Positions 25,290-35,960 are shown, counted from the first letter of the stretch. The stretch: 64,000 nt of DNA from Belliella alkalica (GCF_022549785.1 NZ_JAKZGO010000012.1:62001-126000); one strand, 5' to 3'. Program-made: numbers and translations. The notes: generated from the sequence alone by a model not told the origin.

Positions 25290-26243
25290 CTAAAATACCT
25301 CTTTGGCTATTTTATAGGTAGCGTCTGCTTTACTCATGGTATAGTAATGAAGACATGGGGTGCCTGCTGCTATTAGTTCTTTGCTTTGAAGGATTGCCCA
25401 TTCGATACCAACCTGCTTGACTTCTGCATTGGTCTTGCATTTTTCCAATTCATCCATCAATTCATCTGGAAAATCAAGAAAGAAAGTCCTTGGCAACATG
25501 GTGATCTGACCTAAAGTGGTGATAGGTTTCAAGCCTGGGATTATAGGAACGGTGATACCTGCTTCTCTTACTTTTTTTACAAATTCAAAATACTTCTGAT
25601 TGTCAAAAAACATCTGCGTTACGATGTATTCTGCTCCTGCATCTACTTTTGCTTTGAGATGCTTGAGGTCAAATTTCAAACTTGGGGCTTCAAAATGTTT
25701 CTCAGGATACCCTGCTACGCCGACACAAAAATCTGTCTGAAAACCTGTTTCTGTCTCTTCATGAAGGTATTTCCCATGGTTCATCCCTACTATTTGGGAA
25801 ACCAAATCCTTGGTGTATGAATGTCCATCTGGCTCGGGAATAAATTTATTTTCACTTTTCGGAGCATCTCCTCTAAGTGCCAAGACATTTTGTACACCTA
25901 TAAAGTTGAGATCAATCAGTGCATTCTCTGTTTCTTCTTTTGAAAAGCCTCCACATAGCAAATGAGGGACCGCGTCTACATGAAACCTATTCATAATCGC
26001 AGCACAAATCCCTACGGTCCCAGGTCTCTTTTTGGTACTTACTTTTTCCAATAGTCCATTTGGATGCTTTTTATATATAAACTCTTCGCGATGATAAGTA
26101 ACATCTACAAAAGGCGGATTGAATTCCATCAATGGCTCTATCCCTTCACATAAATCTTTAAGACTTTGCCCTTTCAAAGGAGGTAAAATCTCAAAAGAAA
26201 ATAGCGTCTTATCTGCTTGTGAAATAAATTCTGTAATTTTCAT
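25290..26243 (-). CDS. metF: 5,10-methylenetetrahydrofolate reductase
   Basis: 317 residues. The FAD-containing TIM barrel shows FSFEILPPLKG near 16-26 with the catalytic glutamate, VDVTYHREE near 46, GICAAIMNRFHVDAVPHLLC near 78, VLALRGDAP near 119, GVAGYPEKH near 174, AGAEYIVTQMFFDN near 202 and IIPGLKPI near 235. It makes 5-methyl-THF for MetH. The gene starts 2 bases after the MetH C-terminal gene, in the same transcript under the SAM riboswitch. Confidence 0.94.
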   Translation of the reverse strand: MKITEFISQADKTLFSFEILPPLKGQSLKDLCEGIEPLMEFNPPFVDVTYHREEFIYKKHPNGLLEKVSTKKRPGTVGICAAIMNRFHVDAVPHLLCGGFSKEETENALIDLNFIGVQNVLALRGDAPKSENKFIPEPDGHSYTKDLVSQIVGMNHGKYLHEETETGFQTDFCVGVAGYPEKHFEAPSLKFDLKHLKAKVDAGAEYIVTQMFFDNQKYFEFVKKVREAGITVPIIPGLKPITTLGQITMLPRTFFLDFPDELMDELEKCKTNAEVKQVGIEWAILQSKELIAAGTPCLHYYTMSKADATYKIAKEVF

Positions 26244-26245
26244 TT

Positions 26246-28942
26246 TTATGACTTTTGAACATTTAATGATGGTGAATACGCGAGATTAGGGGAAAGCCAT
26301 CTTTCTGCCTGCTCCATACTTACTCCTTTTCTTCTTGCATAATCTTTGACTTGATCCTCCCCTATTTTCCCCAATCCAAAGTATTTGCTCTCTGGATGAC
26401 CAAAATAGAATCCACTTACTGAGGAGGTAGGATACATTGCAAAACTATCGGTCAATGTAATCCCTATATTTTTCTCTACTTCCAAAAGATCGAATAAGGT
26501 TCTCTTTTCAGAATGTTCTGGGCAAGCTGGATATCCTGGAGCAGGCCTAATACCTTGGTACTCTTCTTTTATCAATGAATCATTTTCAAGACTTTCATTT
26601 TCCGCATAGCCCCAAAGCTCCTTTCTAACCAAAACATGAAGGTATTCTGCCCCAGCTTCCGCAAGTCTATCTGCCAAAGCTTTGAGCATGATATCATTGT
26701 AATCATCTCCTGACTCTTTGAATTCATCCAGTTTTCGTTCGATCCCCCAGCCAGCGGTCACAGCAAAACCTCCCAAATAATCTATTTGATCTGGGTGGAT
26801 GTAATCTGCCAATGACCTATTGGGAACTCCTTTTCCTTTTTTCCCTTGCTGACGCAAAAAGTGAAAGCTCATTCCATTCTCAGGCAACACCAAATCATCT
26901 TCAACCCTCTGAACTGGATACAGACCTACAACAGCCTTGGCTTTGACCCAATTTTCTTCAATAATCCTATCAAGCATTTGATTGGCCTCATCAAAGAGCT
27001 TTTGTGCTTCTTTTCCTACCACTTCATCTTTGAGGATCTTGGGATATTTCCCCGAAAGCATCCAAGTACTAAAAAATGGAGTCCAATCAATGTAGGATCT
27101 CAATATCGATAAATCCAGTTCTTCATATACAGTGGTTCCCAATTTCTTTGGAACAATCGGCTCATAATGTTCCCAGTCGATAAATGTAGGATTCGCTTTT
27201 GCCTCGGCATAAGTAGCCATTTGTTTCACTTGCTGCTTTGCTTCATGCTCGATTCTCAATTGTCTGTAAGTCTCCTTGATTTGCTTGTGATATGCATCTT
27301 TGGTTTCCTCAGATATTGACTCTCCAGCTATTGGCACTGACTTGGAAGCATCCGTCACATGGATGACTGTTCCACTATATACTGGATCTACTTTTACTGC
27401 TGTATGGATTCTAGAAGTTGTCGCCCCACCTATCAGCAAAGGAATATTTAGGCCTTGCCTTTCCATTTCGGATGCCACATAGACCATTTCATCCAACGAA
27501 GGTGTTATCAATCCGCTCAATCCAATGATATCTACTTTGTTTTTGATTGCTTCATCGATAATTTTTTGGGCATCCACCATGACGCCCAAATCAATAATCT
27601 GATAGCTATTGCAAGCCAAGACTACTCCTACTATATTTTTTCCAATATCATGCACATCACCTTTCACTGTCGCCAAAAGGATTTTTTTGATACTGCTTTG
27701 CTCTTCGTTGTAATCCAAATCGCCGACTTTGGGCATGAAAGGTTCCAAATAGGCAACTGCCTTTTTCATCACCCTTGCAGACTTCACTACTTGAGGCAAA
27801 AACATTTTTCCCTCACCGAATAGGTCTCCTACGACATTCATCCCATCCATTAGCGGCCCTTCAATTACTTTCAGGGGATTTTTCAGTAGGATTCTAGCTT
27901 CTTCTGTATCATCAATAATGTGATCAATTATCCCTTTTACCAAAGCGTGCTCTATTCGTTTTTCGACTGGACTTTCCCTCCAAGCCTCAGTAGCAACCTC
28001 TTTTTTGTCAGAGGCTTTTACAGTTTCTGCAAATTCCAAAAGAGTTTCTGTAGCTTCTTCATTTCTATCGAAGAGAACATCTTCCACCTTTTCCAACAGA
28101 TCCTTAGGGATATCATCATAGATTTCCAGCATGGTAGGGTTGACTATTCCCATATCCATCCCATGACGAATGGCATGATACAAAAAGGAAGCATGCATGG
28201 CTTCCCGAACGGGATTGTTCCCCCTAAATGAAAAACTCACATTACTCACACCTCCACTTACTTTTGCTCCAGGGAGATTTTGTTTGATCCATTGTGTAGC
28301 ATGGAAGAAGTCGATGGCATTTTTTCTATGCTCATCCATTCCCGTAGCTACAGGGAATATGTTGGGATCAAAAATGATATCTTGATGGTTGAATTTGACT
28401 ACATCCACCAATATATCGTAACTCCTTTTACAGATATCAATTCTCCTTTGATAAGTATCAGCCTGCCCATCTTCATCAAAAGCCATAACTACTACCGCAG
28501 CCCCAAATTTCTTGATCGTCTTGGCTTGGTTGATAAACTCAGCTTCACCATTTTTCAAACTGATTGAATTGACAATCCCTTTTCCTTGGATACACTTCAA
28601 ACCAGCCACAATGATTTCCCAACGGGAACTATCAATCATAATCGGAATCCTGCTGATTTCAGGTTCTGAGGCTATCAAATGTAAAAATCTCTGCATGGCG
28701 GCTACCCCATCGAGCATTCCTTCATCCATGCAGACATCCAATACTTGTGCCCCACCTCTCACTTGGTCCAAAGCTACTTCTAAAGCTTCGTCAAACTGTC
28801 CATTGAGGATCAATCGGGCAAATTTCTTAGAACCTGTCACATTGGTTCTTTCACCAATATTGACAAAATTGATTTCCGGAGTAAATACCAAAGGTTCCAA
28901 CCCCGAAAGCTTCATCACGTCTCTGTTTTTTATATTACTCAT
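26246..28942 (-). CDS. metH: Cobalamin-dependent methionine synthase, C-terminal part (THF, B12 and activation domains)
   Basis: 898 residues. The pterin-binding barrel is at about 15-290 ([16 protein letters not shown], then [11 protein letters not shown]), the cap and B12 domain at about 330-570 ([20 protein letters not shown] with the cobalt-ligand histidine of DVHDIG, and [12 protein letters not shown]), and the AdoMet-activation domain at about 590-880 ([15 protein letters not shown]). It lacks the homocysteine-binding barrel, which the gene before it supplies. The two frames overlap by 8 bases (ATGAGTAA), so translation is coupled. Together the two proteins add to about 1250 residues, close to E. 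coli MetH. Confidence 0.93.
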   Translation of the reverse strand: MSNIKNRDVMKLSGLEPLVFTPEINFVNIGERTNVTGSKKFARLILNGQFDEALEVALDQVRGGAQVLDVCMDEGMLDGVAAMQRFLHLIASEPEISRIPIMIDSSRWEIIVAGLKCIQGKGIVNSISLKNGEAEFINQAKTIKKFGAAVVVMAFDEDGQADTYQRRIDICKRSYDILVDVVKFNHQDIIFDPNIFPVATGMDEHRKNAIDFFHATQWIKQNLPGAKVSGGVSNVSFSFRGNNPVREAMHASFLYHAIRHGMDMGIVNPTMLEIYDDIPKDLLEKVEDVLFDRNEEATETLLEFAETVKASDKKEVATEAWRESPVEKRIEHALVKGIIDHIIDDTEEARILLKNPLKVIEGPLMDGMNVVGDLFGEGKMFLPQVVKSARVMKKAVAYLEPFMPKVGDLDYNEEQSSIKKILLATVKGDVHDIGKNIVGVVLACNSYQIIDLGVMVDAQKIIDEAIKNKVDIIGLSGLITPSLDEMVYVASEMERQGLNIPLLIGGATTSRIHTAVKVDPVYSGTVIHVTDASKSVPIAGESISEETKDAYHKQIKETYRQLRIEHEAKQQVKQMATYAEAKANPTFIDWEHYEPIVPKKLGTTVYEELDLSILRSYIDWTPFFSTWMLSGKYPKILKDEVVGKEAQKLFDEANQMLDRIIEENWVKAKAVVGLYPVQRVEDDLVLPENGMSFHFLRQQGKKGKGVPNRSLADYIHPDQIDYLGGFAVTAGWGIERKLDEFKESGDDYNDIMLKALADRLAEAGAEYLHVLVRKELWGYAENESLENDSLIKEEYQGIRPAPGYPACPEHSEKRTLFDLLEVEKNIGITLTDSFAMYPTSSVSGFYFGHPESKYFGLGKIGEDQVKDYARRKGVSMEQAERWLSPNLAYSPSLNVQKS

Positions 28943-29993
28943 CTGATTCTGTTACTAATTCAATTTTTCTGGGACCATATTTCTGAGATAAAGCAGCCAA
29001 AGCTGCAATATGGTCTGGAGTGGTCCCACAGCATCCTCCTAATATATTTATCATTCCATTTTTGAGAAAATCCTCTACTTGATCAGCCATCTCAAGTGCA
29101 TCTTGATCATACTGTCCAAATTCATTTGGAAGTCCGGCATTAGGGTATGCGCTTACATAAAATGGTGCGTTTTCAGAAAGAATTTTCAAATATGGTCTTA
29201 GCTCTTTTGCACCCAAAGCACAATTCAACCCAACACTGAATAATGGGACATGTGATATAGAAATCAGAAAAGCTTCCGTAGTCTGCCCAGAAAGTGTCCT
29301 CCCCGAAGCATCAGTGATAGTCCCCGAAATCATCACTGGAATCCCTCCTTCTTCAGGCCTTAAAGGCAGGCCCCTTTCTTCAAATGCTTCTTGAATGGCA
29401 TAAAGTGCAGCTTTGGCATTTAGCGTATCAAAAATAGTTTCTACCAACAAAATATCTACACCACCATCCAAGAGACCATGGATTTGTTCTTTATATGCTT
29501 CTGCTAACTGGTCAAAAGTGACTGCTCTATAACCAGGATCATTAACATCAGGAGATATGGAGGCAGTTCTATTGGTAGGCCCTATCGCACCAGCTACAAA
29601 CCTAGGCTTATTTGGTGTTTTTTCTGTGAATTCTTGAGCTACTTCCCTTGCAATCAAAGCTGACTGATAATTAATTTCATAAGCCAAATGCTCTAATCCA
29701 TAATCTGCTTGTGCAATAGTAGTTCCACTAAAGGTATTGGTCTCAATGATATCCGCTCCTACTTCAAAATAAGCAGCATGAATAGCTTTGATGATATCAG
29801 GCCTGCTTAATGAGAGCAAATCATTATTTCCTTTGAGTGGTTTGGAATGATCTTTAAGCGCAGGCGTTCTGAAATCCTCCTCAGAAAGCTTATATCTTTG
29901 GATCATGGTACCCATGGCTCCATCTAGAATCAATATTTTCTTTTTGGCTTGTGCTAGTAATAATTCCGTTCTAATCATGTCGCTTTGATTCAA
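28935..29993 (-). CDS. Homocysteine S-methyltransferase domain of split MetH
   Basis: 352 residues forming the N-terminal barrel of Met[21 protein letters not shown] near 22, [12 protein letters not shown] near 80, [18 protein letters not shown] near 133, [14 protein letters not shown] near 253 with the first zinc cysteine, and [11 protein letters not shown] near 320 with the other two. It binds homocysteine and, with the downstream protein, makes methionine from 5-methyl-THF. The break falls exactly between the domains, so this is a clean gene split rather than decay. It is the first gene behind the SAM-I riboswitch. Confidence 0.93.
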   Translation of the reverse strand: MNQSDMIRTELLLAQAKKKILILDGAMGTMIQRYKLSEEDFRTPALKDHSKPLKGNNDLLSLSRPDIIKAIHAAYFEVGADIIETNTFSGTTIAQADYGLEHLAYEINYQSALIAREVAQEFTEKTPNKPRFVAGAIGPTNRTASISPDVNDPGYRAVTFDQLAEAYKEQIHGLLDGGVDILLVETIFDTLNAKAALYAIQEAFEERGLPLRPEEGGIPVMISGTITDASGRTLSGQTTEAFLISISHVPLFSVGLNCALGAKELRPYLKILSENAPFYVSAYPNAGLPNEFGQYDQDALEMADQVEDFLKNGMINILGGCCGTTPDHIAALAALSQKYGPRKIELVTESDE

Positions 29994-30046
29994 AATAAAA
30001 ACTTATGCGAGCAAGAACCGGGAGAAAAAAGACAATTTAATCTACC

Positions 30047-30146
30047 GCTCATCTTTTTCCGACAAATTCGGAATGGGAGTTAGCACCTTGTATTTTCAGG
30101 TTGCTAAGACGTCGTAGGGCCCTTCCCTCGGTCTTTCTCGATAAGC
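30047..30146 (-). promoter_or_regulatory. SAM-I riboswitch (S-box)
   Basis: Read leftward from 30146: GCTTATCGAGAAAGACCGAG, then GGAAGGGCCCTACGACG, TCTTAGCAACC, AAGGTGCTAACTCC and finally AAAAAGATGAGC. P1 forms from GCTTATC (30146-30140) and GATGAGC (30053-30047), with one G-T pair. The kink-turn GA pairs, the GGGCCC/TTAGCAACC core and the GGTGCTAA segment match the S-box consensus. It controls the split metH and metF genes, with the first start codon 53 bases beyond. I do not see a clear terminator hairpin in that gap, so the mechanism is not evident. Confidence 0.92.
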
Positions 30147-30151
30147 AATCT

Positions 30152-30159
30152 CAAAGGTA
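30152..30159 (-). promoter_or_regulatory. -7 box of the met operon
   Basis: On the minus strand TACCTTTG matches TAnnTTTG and ends six bases before the 5' end of the riboswitch P1 strand. No good -33 TTG lies at the expected distance. Confidence 0.55.
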
Positions 30160-30280
30160 AGTTGTATAATTTAAATTAATGACTTTTTTCAAAAAATGTT
30201 TGATTAAAAATTCAAATCAATAAAAAATAGAAGCTTTTGATGAAAATATGATCTTTAGGGATGTGATATACTAGAAGACC

Positions 30281-31585
30281 TTATGGCCTTATTCCTATAG
30301 AGAATTGAAGATATGGGTTAGCCATATATTTATACATAGCTATATCATTCAGTCTAAATCTACTCAAAGGAGCCTCATAACCAGCATGAATTCCAAACAC
30401 CAAATTAGCGACATTATTGGAATTGAAAGGCATTGAGTAAGCCATATACACCTCAGGCTTTGCCATTAATCCTGCTTTTCTTACATAACCATCATAATTT
30501 GGTTCTTCAAAAAGCAAGGGAAAATCTGGTTTATCCTTATCTAAAATAGTATACCTCAAATTGGCATAACCAATTCCGGCAAGACCACCAAACTCCAAAT
30601 TCTTTCTTTCAAAAAGCTTAAGTCCTGTATTAGCATATAACCTTACACTGTTTAATGTGTGAGATTGGTTTTCTTTAGCTGACCCTTTCAAAGCGAGATT
30701 ATACACATCAACACCATATAGCCATCCTTTGCTTTCTCCCAAAATCTTAAGACCCCAATTGTTGGGCCTTTGATCAAAAGGCTCATAACCATTTTCTATC
30801 AGGACCTGATTGAATTCATTAGCTTTTGTAAAATGAAAACCAGTAAGTAGGTGGATTCCCAAAGAAGCGTCTTTGTAAAAAAAATTGTGATCGGGTAAAG
30901 ATATGCCTACTCCAGCCCTGATAAATGCTCCACTTTGTGTACTACTAAATTGCATTCCATTGAGCTCCCATGAATTTTCGAATGGACTAAAAGCATAGCC
31001 AAACTTAGCCATTACTTCCAATACCTCTTCTCTCCCTGGTATTGGTATATCATAACTTGTCTGAAATCCGATTTCTGTCAGTAAACCTGAGAAATACCTA
31101 CTTCCTTTGTGAATATTTCCATCCCTAAGAATGAATCCTTGCTGTGGATTTTGGAGAAATTCATTCATATTTTGTTCTGGTCCTTCTTTGAGCATTTGAA
31201 AATTCAAAAAGCCCGAACCAATGGACATGTAATGAATAAACTGAAATCGACCTTCTTCAGTAAGCGCATAACCAACGTTCAACAACACCCTACTCGTACG
31301 GTAGTCAATACTATAATCATTAAAATTAGAGCCTAATCCCGAATTTTGATACAATTCAAAACCTAAAATAAAATCATTGTATCTAGTTTGATATCCTAAT
31401 CCTAGGTTAGTGTAACCTTTTCTCATTGGAGACAATCCTTTATTCTCCAGCATTTCATTGAAAAGACGCATGTTTGCACCAGTAGTGCCATAAGTAACAT
31501 ACATCGTAGATCTGTTTTCCTTGTGTGACTGTGCAAGGGAAAAACTCGAAATCAGGAAAAGATAAAAGATTAAGACTGTTCTCAT
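30281..31585 (-). CDS. Outer-membrane beta-barrel protein with internal duplication
   Basis: 434 residues with a signal peptide (MRTVLIFYLFLISSFSLAQ). The rest is made of amphipathic strands. Residues about 28-230 and 240-434 look like two copies of one unit: FNEMLENKGLSPMRKGYTN in the first aligns with FNQVLIENGYEPFDQRPNN in the second, and each half ends with a similar strand, GAFIRAGVGI versus YLQFSIGI. The C-terminus lacks a final aromatic but has the IGIRP-type end. The function is unknown. A 10-bp direct repeat overlaps its promoter, which suggests regulated expression. Confidence 0.72.
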   Translation of the reverse strand: MRTVLIFYLFLISSFSLAQSHKENRSTMYVTYGTTGANMRLFNEMLENKGLSPMRKGYTNLGLGYQTRYNDFILGFELYQNSGLGSNFNDYSIDYRTSRVLLNVGYALTEEGRFQFIHYMSIGSGFLNFQMLKEGPEQNMNEFLQNPQQGFILRDGNIHKGSRYFSGLLTEIGFQTSYDIPIPGREEVLEVMAKFGYAFSPFENSWELNGMQFSSTQSGAFIRAGVGISLPDHNFFYKDASLGIHLLTGFHFTKANEFNQVLIENGYEPFDQRPNNWGLKILGESKGWLYGVDVYNLALKGSAKENQSHTLNSVRLYANTGLKLFERKNLEFGGLAGIGYANLRYTILDKDKPDFPLLFEEPNYDGYVRKAGLMAKPEVYMAYSMPFNSNNVANLVFGIHAGYEAPLSRFRLNDIAMYKYMANPYLQFSIGIRP

Positions 31586-31596
31586 TTATATATTTT

Positions 31597-31626
31597 ATAC
31601 CTCAAAATTAATCGAAATACCTCAAA
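31597..31626 (-). promoter_or_regulatory. Promoter with 10-bp direct repeat upstream of the duplicated OMP gene
   Basis: On the minus strand TTTGAGGTAT occurs twice (31626-31617 and 31606-31597), exactly 20 bases apart, on one face of the helix. The -7 box TAATTTTG (31610-31603) overlaps the downstream copy. The ATG at 31585 follows 12 bases after it. Confidence 0.55.
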
Positions 31627-31646
31627 GTGAAACATTGTGATAAATA

Positions 31647-34600
31647 TTATACATTGATGTACTTGATTATTTTAGCATATAAATTATCAGGACTAAATGG
31701 TTTTGGGATATAGTCGTTCATTCCTACAGCTTCAAGCTGCTCTTTTACTTCAATTAAAGAAGAAGCTGTCAATGCTATAATTGGCAATGTTCTTATTTTA
31801 TTATTTTTGTGGGATCTAATATACTCCCCTACTTCAAAACCATCTTTGTCAGGCATTTGCAAATCCAGAAGAATCAAATCAAATTCTTTACTTTCGATTG
31901 CTTCAATAGCTTCATTCCCATCATTCGCCATTACTACCTCTTTGACCCCCCACTTATTTAGGAATTTTTTGATCATTATTTGATTAACTAGATTATCTTC
32001 TGCCACCAAGATGGATGCATGAGATAGGTTTTTTTCAATATTTACTTGATCTTCTTCGTTGTCAAGAAAATTTGCTTCAAGCTTTTTGAATTCAAGTTCA
32101 AAGCTAAACATCGTACCACCATGAGCAAGCCTAGTGACAAAAATCTGCCCGCCAAAAAGCTCAACTAATCTCTTAACAATAGCTAAACCAAGTCCTGTAC
32201 CACCATATTTCCTTGTAGTTTCTGCGCTCGCTTGAGTAAATGCCTCGAAAATCGTAAATATCTTGTCTTTTGGTATTCCGATTCCACTGTCCTCAAATTC
32301 AAATTTGATTTTTACTGCTGAAGCACCTTCATAAACCTTTTTTAAATGGATTTTCACAAAGCCTTTCTCAGTAAACTTGATAGCATTAGATATCAAATTG
32401 TTCGCAACTTGCGCTAGTCTGACAGGATCACCCATTAGTATTTTTGGAAGTGTACTATCAATCTCAAAACTTACATCTAAACTTTTTTCCCTTGCCTGAT
32501 AGGTATAAGAGTGAATAATTCGATTAAACACCACATTGATATCAAAGGCTACATTTTCTAACTCTATTTTTCCCGAATCAATTTTATTGAAATCCAAAAT
32601 ATCATTAATCAAGCCCAAAAGATTCTCAGCTGAAAACTGTAGCGTCTTTAGATTTTCCAATTGATCTGGTCGTGGGTCATCTTCAATTAACAAATGTGCC
32701 ATACCAATAACAGCATTCATCGGTGTTCTGATTTCATGACTCATGATGGATAAGAATTGAGACTTTATCATAGAAGCTTGCTCTGCTTTTTCTTTAGCAT
32801 AGAAAAGTTCTCTTTGAGCTTCTTTCAATCTTGTTATATCTCTTGCTATTCCCGTATAGTGCCTTATATTTCCCAATTCGTCTTTAATCAAGCGCCCATT
32901 GGAGCTAAAGACCTTATAATCTCCGTTTTTGTGTCTCAATCTGTATTCTAAATATTGATGATTCTCAAAAACACTGGCTGTTGAATCCTTTAGCATATTG
33001 GAAAATACCACCAAATCATCTTTATGTAGAAAATCTGTCAACTTTGCTTTTGTCACCTCCTGATGTTCGTAACCCAAAAATTGCTTCACATTTGGAGAAA
33101 CGTACGTCAAATCAAAATCTATTGATAAGGAAAAAATAATTTCAGTAGACTCTTCGACAAGTGTCCTATACTTCTCTTCACTAGCTTTGAGATTTTCCTT
33201 GGCTACATATTCTTCATTAATATCTCTTACTATACCAAGTGCATACTCTACATCTCCTTGATAGATGATAGGCCTTACTGTCATCTCATAGACTCGCTTT
33301 TTGTACAGTAGGATTTTCTGTACGATTTCCCTATTTTCTAAGGATCTAATCACAGCAGGCTTGATCTCGTGTAGATTATATTTATGTATCTCCTCCAACG
33401 TTTTTCCTTCAAAATCTGCTGAAGTCATATTCCAATTAGAGAAATTTGTCCCTTCTGCTACAATATACCTTAGGTCTCTATTAATTAGAAAAACATTTGT
33501 CAAAGGTATATTTGAAGCTAAGACTCTATATCTTTTTCTAGATCTTATAATTTCCTCCCTATCCTTTTTTCTTTCCGTCACATCTTGTATCAAACCCTCG
33601 TGAAGAATTATATTCCCATCAGGCCCGACCACTTCTTGTGTTTTATCTTCTACCCAGCGATAAGTCCCATCACTCCTTTTTATTCTATACTCTCCAGAAA
33701 AAGAAGGTATACCCTTATCATCCTGATTGGAATAATGAAATTCCTCGATATTCTTAGCATCATCAGAATGGATGATATCCAACATACTTGCTCCTGAATT
33801 CATTAATACTTCAGCACTATAGCCATACTGCTTTATATTTTCAGTAATGTATATTATTTTGAAATTTTCATTTGGATCTACAGTGAACAACACAGCTGAA
33901 CTGTTTTCAACAATCATTTTAGCCTTTTTCGCCAAAACTTCCTGCTTGACTTGCTGTGTGAGGTTTCTGATCAAAAAGGAGTAACCTATCTTTTCATTCA
34001 TTTCATTTAAAAAAACCCGCACAGACAGTTCATAGGGAGCAGTGATTCCTGAAGAAGTTTTAAGGTAAATTTTCTCCCTAAACTCTTCATCATCCCTAAG
34101 ATTTGCTATTAAACTCGAAAAGTCACTATCACCATCAATTTGGAACTCAAACAATTCTGTTATCTTAAAATCATTTTTTCCAGTATCTTCTATATTCACC
34201 TCTTTTGAGGCTGCTTTATTCATATAGATCACCTTCAACAGACTATCCGTCACAAAAATCGGATCATTCACCTGCGCTAAGATCTGGGATTGTAGTTTTA
34301 GATATTTTTCTGTATCCCGCTTATCAGTAATATCAGTACAATACCCATAAATCTCAAAATTAGAAAAACCCAGAACTTGTCTTACCTCAATGGTGTAACT
34401 TAAATATTTGTTACCTCCTTCCTTGGTTAAATTAAATTCTCCTGAAATTGACTTTCTTGAATTAACTGCCTTATTAAAATTGTAAAGAAGTAGATACCTG
34501 TCTTTTTTATCTATTCTTTTGAACAAATCAAATAGTGAAGCCGAAGTTATATTTTTGTCCAAGCCAAAAATTTTATTTAGACCTCTTGAGAAAAACAACT

Positions 34601-35960
34601 TGTTTTTTGAGTTGCTAAATCTCCATGATCCTGATTTAGCGAGAATTTCGGTTGATGCCAAAAGGTTTTCGTTTCTTTCCAACCTTTTTTTAATGGATCG
34701 GTTGATAAATGTCCCTGCATAAATATCACCTAATTGACTCAGGACATATTCATCTTTTTCGTGCCAAGCTCTTGGCTGACCGACAGCATCCAAACCAAAA
34801 AAACCAATCAGTCTATTTTCAGAAAAAATAGGGATTAAAATCACTGAAGCAATATCTTGCTGAAGATAGATATCTCTTTCATAAGCATAAATATCTTCCA
34901 TTTTGGAAACGTCAGGAATAATAAAAATATTACCTTCTTTAAGCGACTTGATCGTTAGAAGCTGCTCTGTAATTGGTATACTTTTCAAAAAATCTATCTG
35001 GGGCTCAATTCCATCAGCAGTCCATTCATATGCATATTCAATTTCACTCTTATATTCATGAAATAGAAATATATATGCTCTATCAGCTTTCTCAAACTCC
35101 CCCAAAATCCTTAATGAATCATTAAATACAGCATCTATTTCATCAAGTGTTGCATTTACAAAATTCTTTGAAATTCTATTGATCAATTTTTCTAACTCAT
35201 ACCTTTTTTGAAGTGATTTTTCGGCCCTTTTGTATGAAGTAATATCTCTCGAACTTAACAGTATTCCATTAACCTGAGGATCATGAGTTAAATTTTTACC
35301 ATAACTTTCTACATACACTTTAGCTTTGCCAGGTATATTCACCCACATACCAAATCTCACTTCTTCCTTTGTATTCAACAATTTATTGAAGTCGCCTTCA
35401 ATGATTTCAATAAATCCTTTTTCTACAAATTCAAGATACGATTTACCAATAATCCCCTCCGGCAACACTCCTAACTTATCAATCACAGAGGCACTTACAA
35501 ACTTGTAAACGCCTCTGATGTCCAAAATAGCAACCATGTCATGGCTATATCTCAAAATTTTGTTGATAAAATTAAGATCTCTTTGATTGCTTTCAGAGTC
35601 CAAAAGGCTATTACTCTGTCCCTCAATTGAGGTTACTTTACCCTTGGCTACGAGCAAATTACTCATCCCATCAAATGAAACCCTTATGATTTCCCAGTCG
35701 AAATGGCACATTTTTCCAGATTTATCTTCAATGGAATACATAAATTCCACTTTCGGTAATTCGACTTTATGAAAAAAGTCGTTAATTACTTGCTGAATTT
35801 CAATTTCTGAAAAAAAATCCACCCAACAATCTGGTTGATTGTGAAAATTATTAACACAATAGTTGTTAAAATAAATGAAGTTTTCTTGATTGAAGATTAC
35901 TACTGGTCCTTGTGTTTGGTCAAAAAAACTAAAAATATCAGTGTTGGGAATAAGATTCAT
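31647..35960 (-). CDS. Soluble hybrid histidine kinase with seven PAS and one GAF domain
   Basis: 1437 residues with no signal peptide or membrane segment, so cytosolic. Order: PAS (1-115), PAS (125-250), GAF (255-425), PAS (430-550), PAS (555-675), PAS (680-805), PAS (810-925), PAS (930-1050), HisKA with SHEIRTPMN (H near 1074), HATPase_c (about 1165-1290; NLISNAIKF, DSGIGIPKD, GGTGLGLAI), and a receiver with ILVAEDN and phospho-acceptor in LILLDLQMP near 1364. It should sense intracellular cues such as redox or small ligands and pass phosphate to its own receiver. No output regulator is adjacent. It diverges from the S9 peptidase genes with a 103-base spacer. Confidence 0.92.
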   Translation of the reverse strand: MNLIPNTDIFSFFDQTQGPVVIFNQENFIYFNNYCVNNFHNQPDCWVDFFSEIEIQQVINDFFHKVELPKVEFMYSIEDKSGKMCHFDWEIIRVSFDGMSNLLVAKGKVTSIEGQSNSLLDSESNQRDLNFINKILRYSHDMVAILDIRGVYKFVSASVIDKLGVLPEGIIGKSYLEFVEKGFIEIIEGDFNKLLNTKEEVRFGMWVNIPGKAKVYVESYGKNLTHDPQVNGILLSSRDITSYKRAEKSLQKRYELEKLINRISKNFVNATLDEIDAVFNDSLRILGEFEKADRAYIFLFHEYKSEIEYAYEWTADGIEPQIDFLKSIPITEQLLTIKSLKEGNIFIIPDVSKMEDIYAYERDIYLQQDIASVILIPIFSENRLIGFFGLDAVGQPRAWHEKDEYVLSQLGDIYAGTFINRSIKKRLERNENLLASTEILAKSGSWRFSNSKNKLFFSRGLNKIFGLDKNITSASLFDLFKRIDKKDRYLLLYNFNKAVNSRKSISGEFNLTKEGGNKYLSYTIEVRQVLGFSNFEIYGYCTDITDKRDTEKYLKLQSQILAQVNDPIFVTDSLLKVIYMNKAASKEVNIEDTGKNDFKITELFEFQIDGDSDFSSLIANLRDDEEFREKIYLKTSSGITAPYELSVRVFLNEMNEKIGYSFLIRNLTQQVKQEVLAKKAKMIVENSSAVLFTVDPNENFKIIYITENIKQYGYSAEVLMNSGASMLDIIHSDDAKNIEEFHYSNQDDKGIPSFSGEYRIKRSDGTYRWVEDKTQEVVGPDGNIILHEGLIQDVTERKKDREEIIRSRKRYRVLASNIPLTNVFLINRDLRYIVAEGTNFSNWNMTSADFEGKTLEEIHKYNLHEIKPAVIRSLENREIVQKILLYKKRVYEMTVRPIIYQGDVEYALGIVRDINEEYVAKENLKASEEKYRTLVEESTEIIFSLSIDFDLTYVSPNVKQFLGYEHQEVTKAKLTDFLHKDDLVVFSNMLKDSTASVFENHQYLEYRLRHKNGDYKVFSSNGRLIKDELGNIRHYTGIARDITRLKEAQRELFYAKEKAEQASMIKSQFLSIMSHEIRTPMNAVIGMAHLLIEDDPRPDQLENLKTLQFSAENLLGLINDILDFNKIDSGKIELENVAFDINVVFNRIIHSYTYQAREKSLDVSFEIDSTLPKILMGDPVRLAQVANNLISNAIKFTEKGFVKIHLKKVYEGASAVKIKFEFEDSGIGIPKDKIFTIFEAFTQASAETTRKYGGTGLGLAIVKRLVELFGGQIFVTRLAHGGTMFSFELEFKKLEANFLDNEEDQVNIEKNLSHASILVAEDNLVNQIMIKKFLNKWGVKEVVMANDGNEAIEAIESKEFDLILLDLQMPDKDGFEVGEYIRSHKNNKIRTLPIIALTASSLIEVKEQLEAVGMNDYIPKPFSPDNLYAKIIKYINV

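Noticed and set aside
28935-28942. metH break as a frameshift pseudogene or sequencing error
   Set aside because: The break falls at a domain border, the second frame has its own ATG, both parts keep all key residues and the lengths add up to normal MetH.
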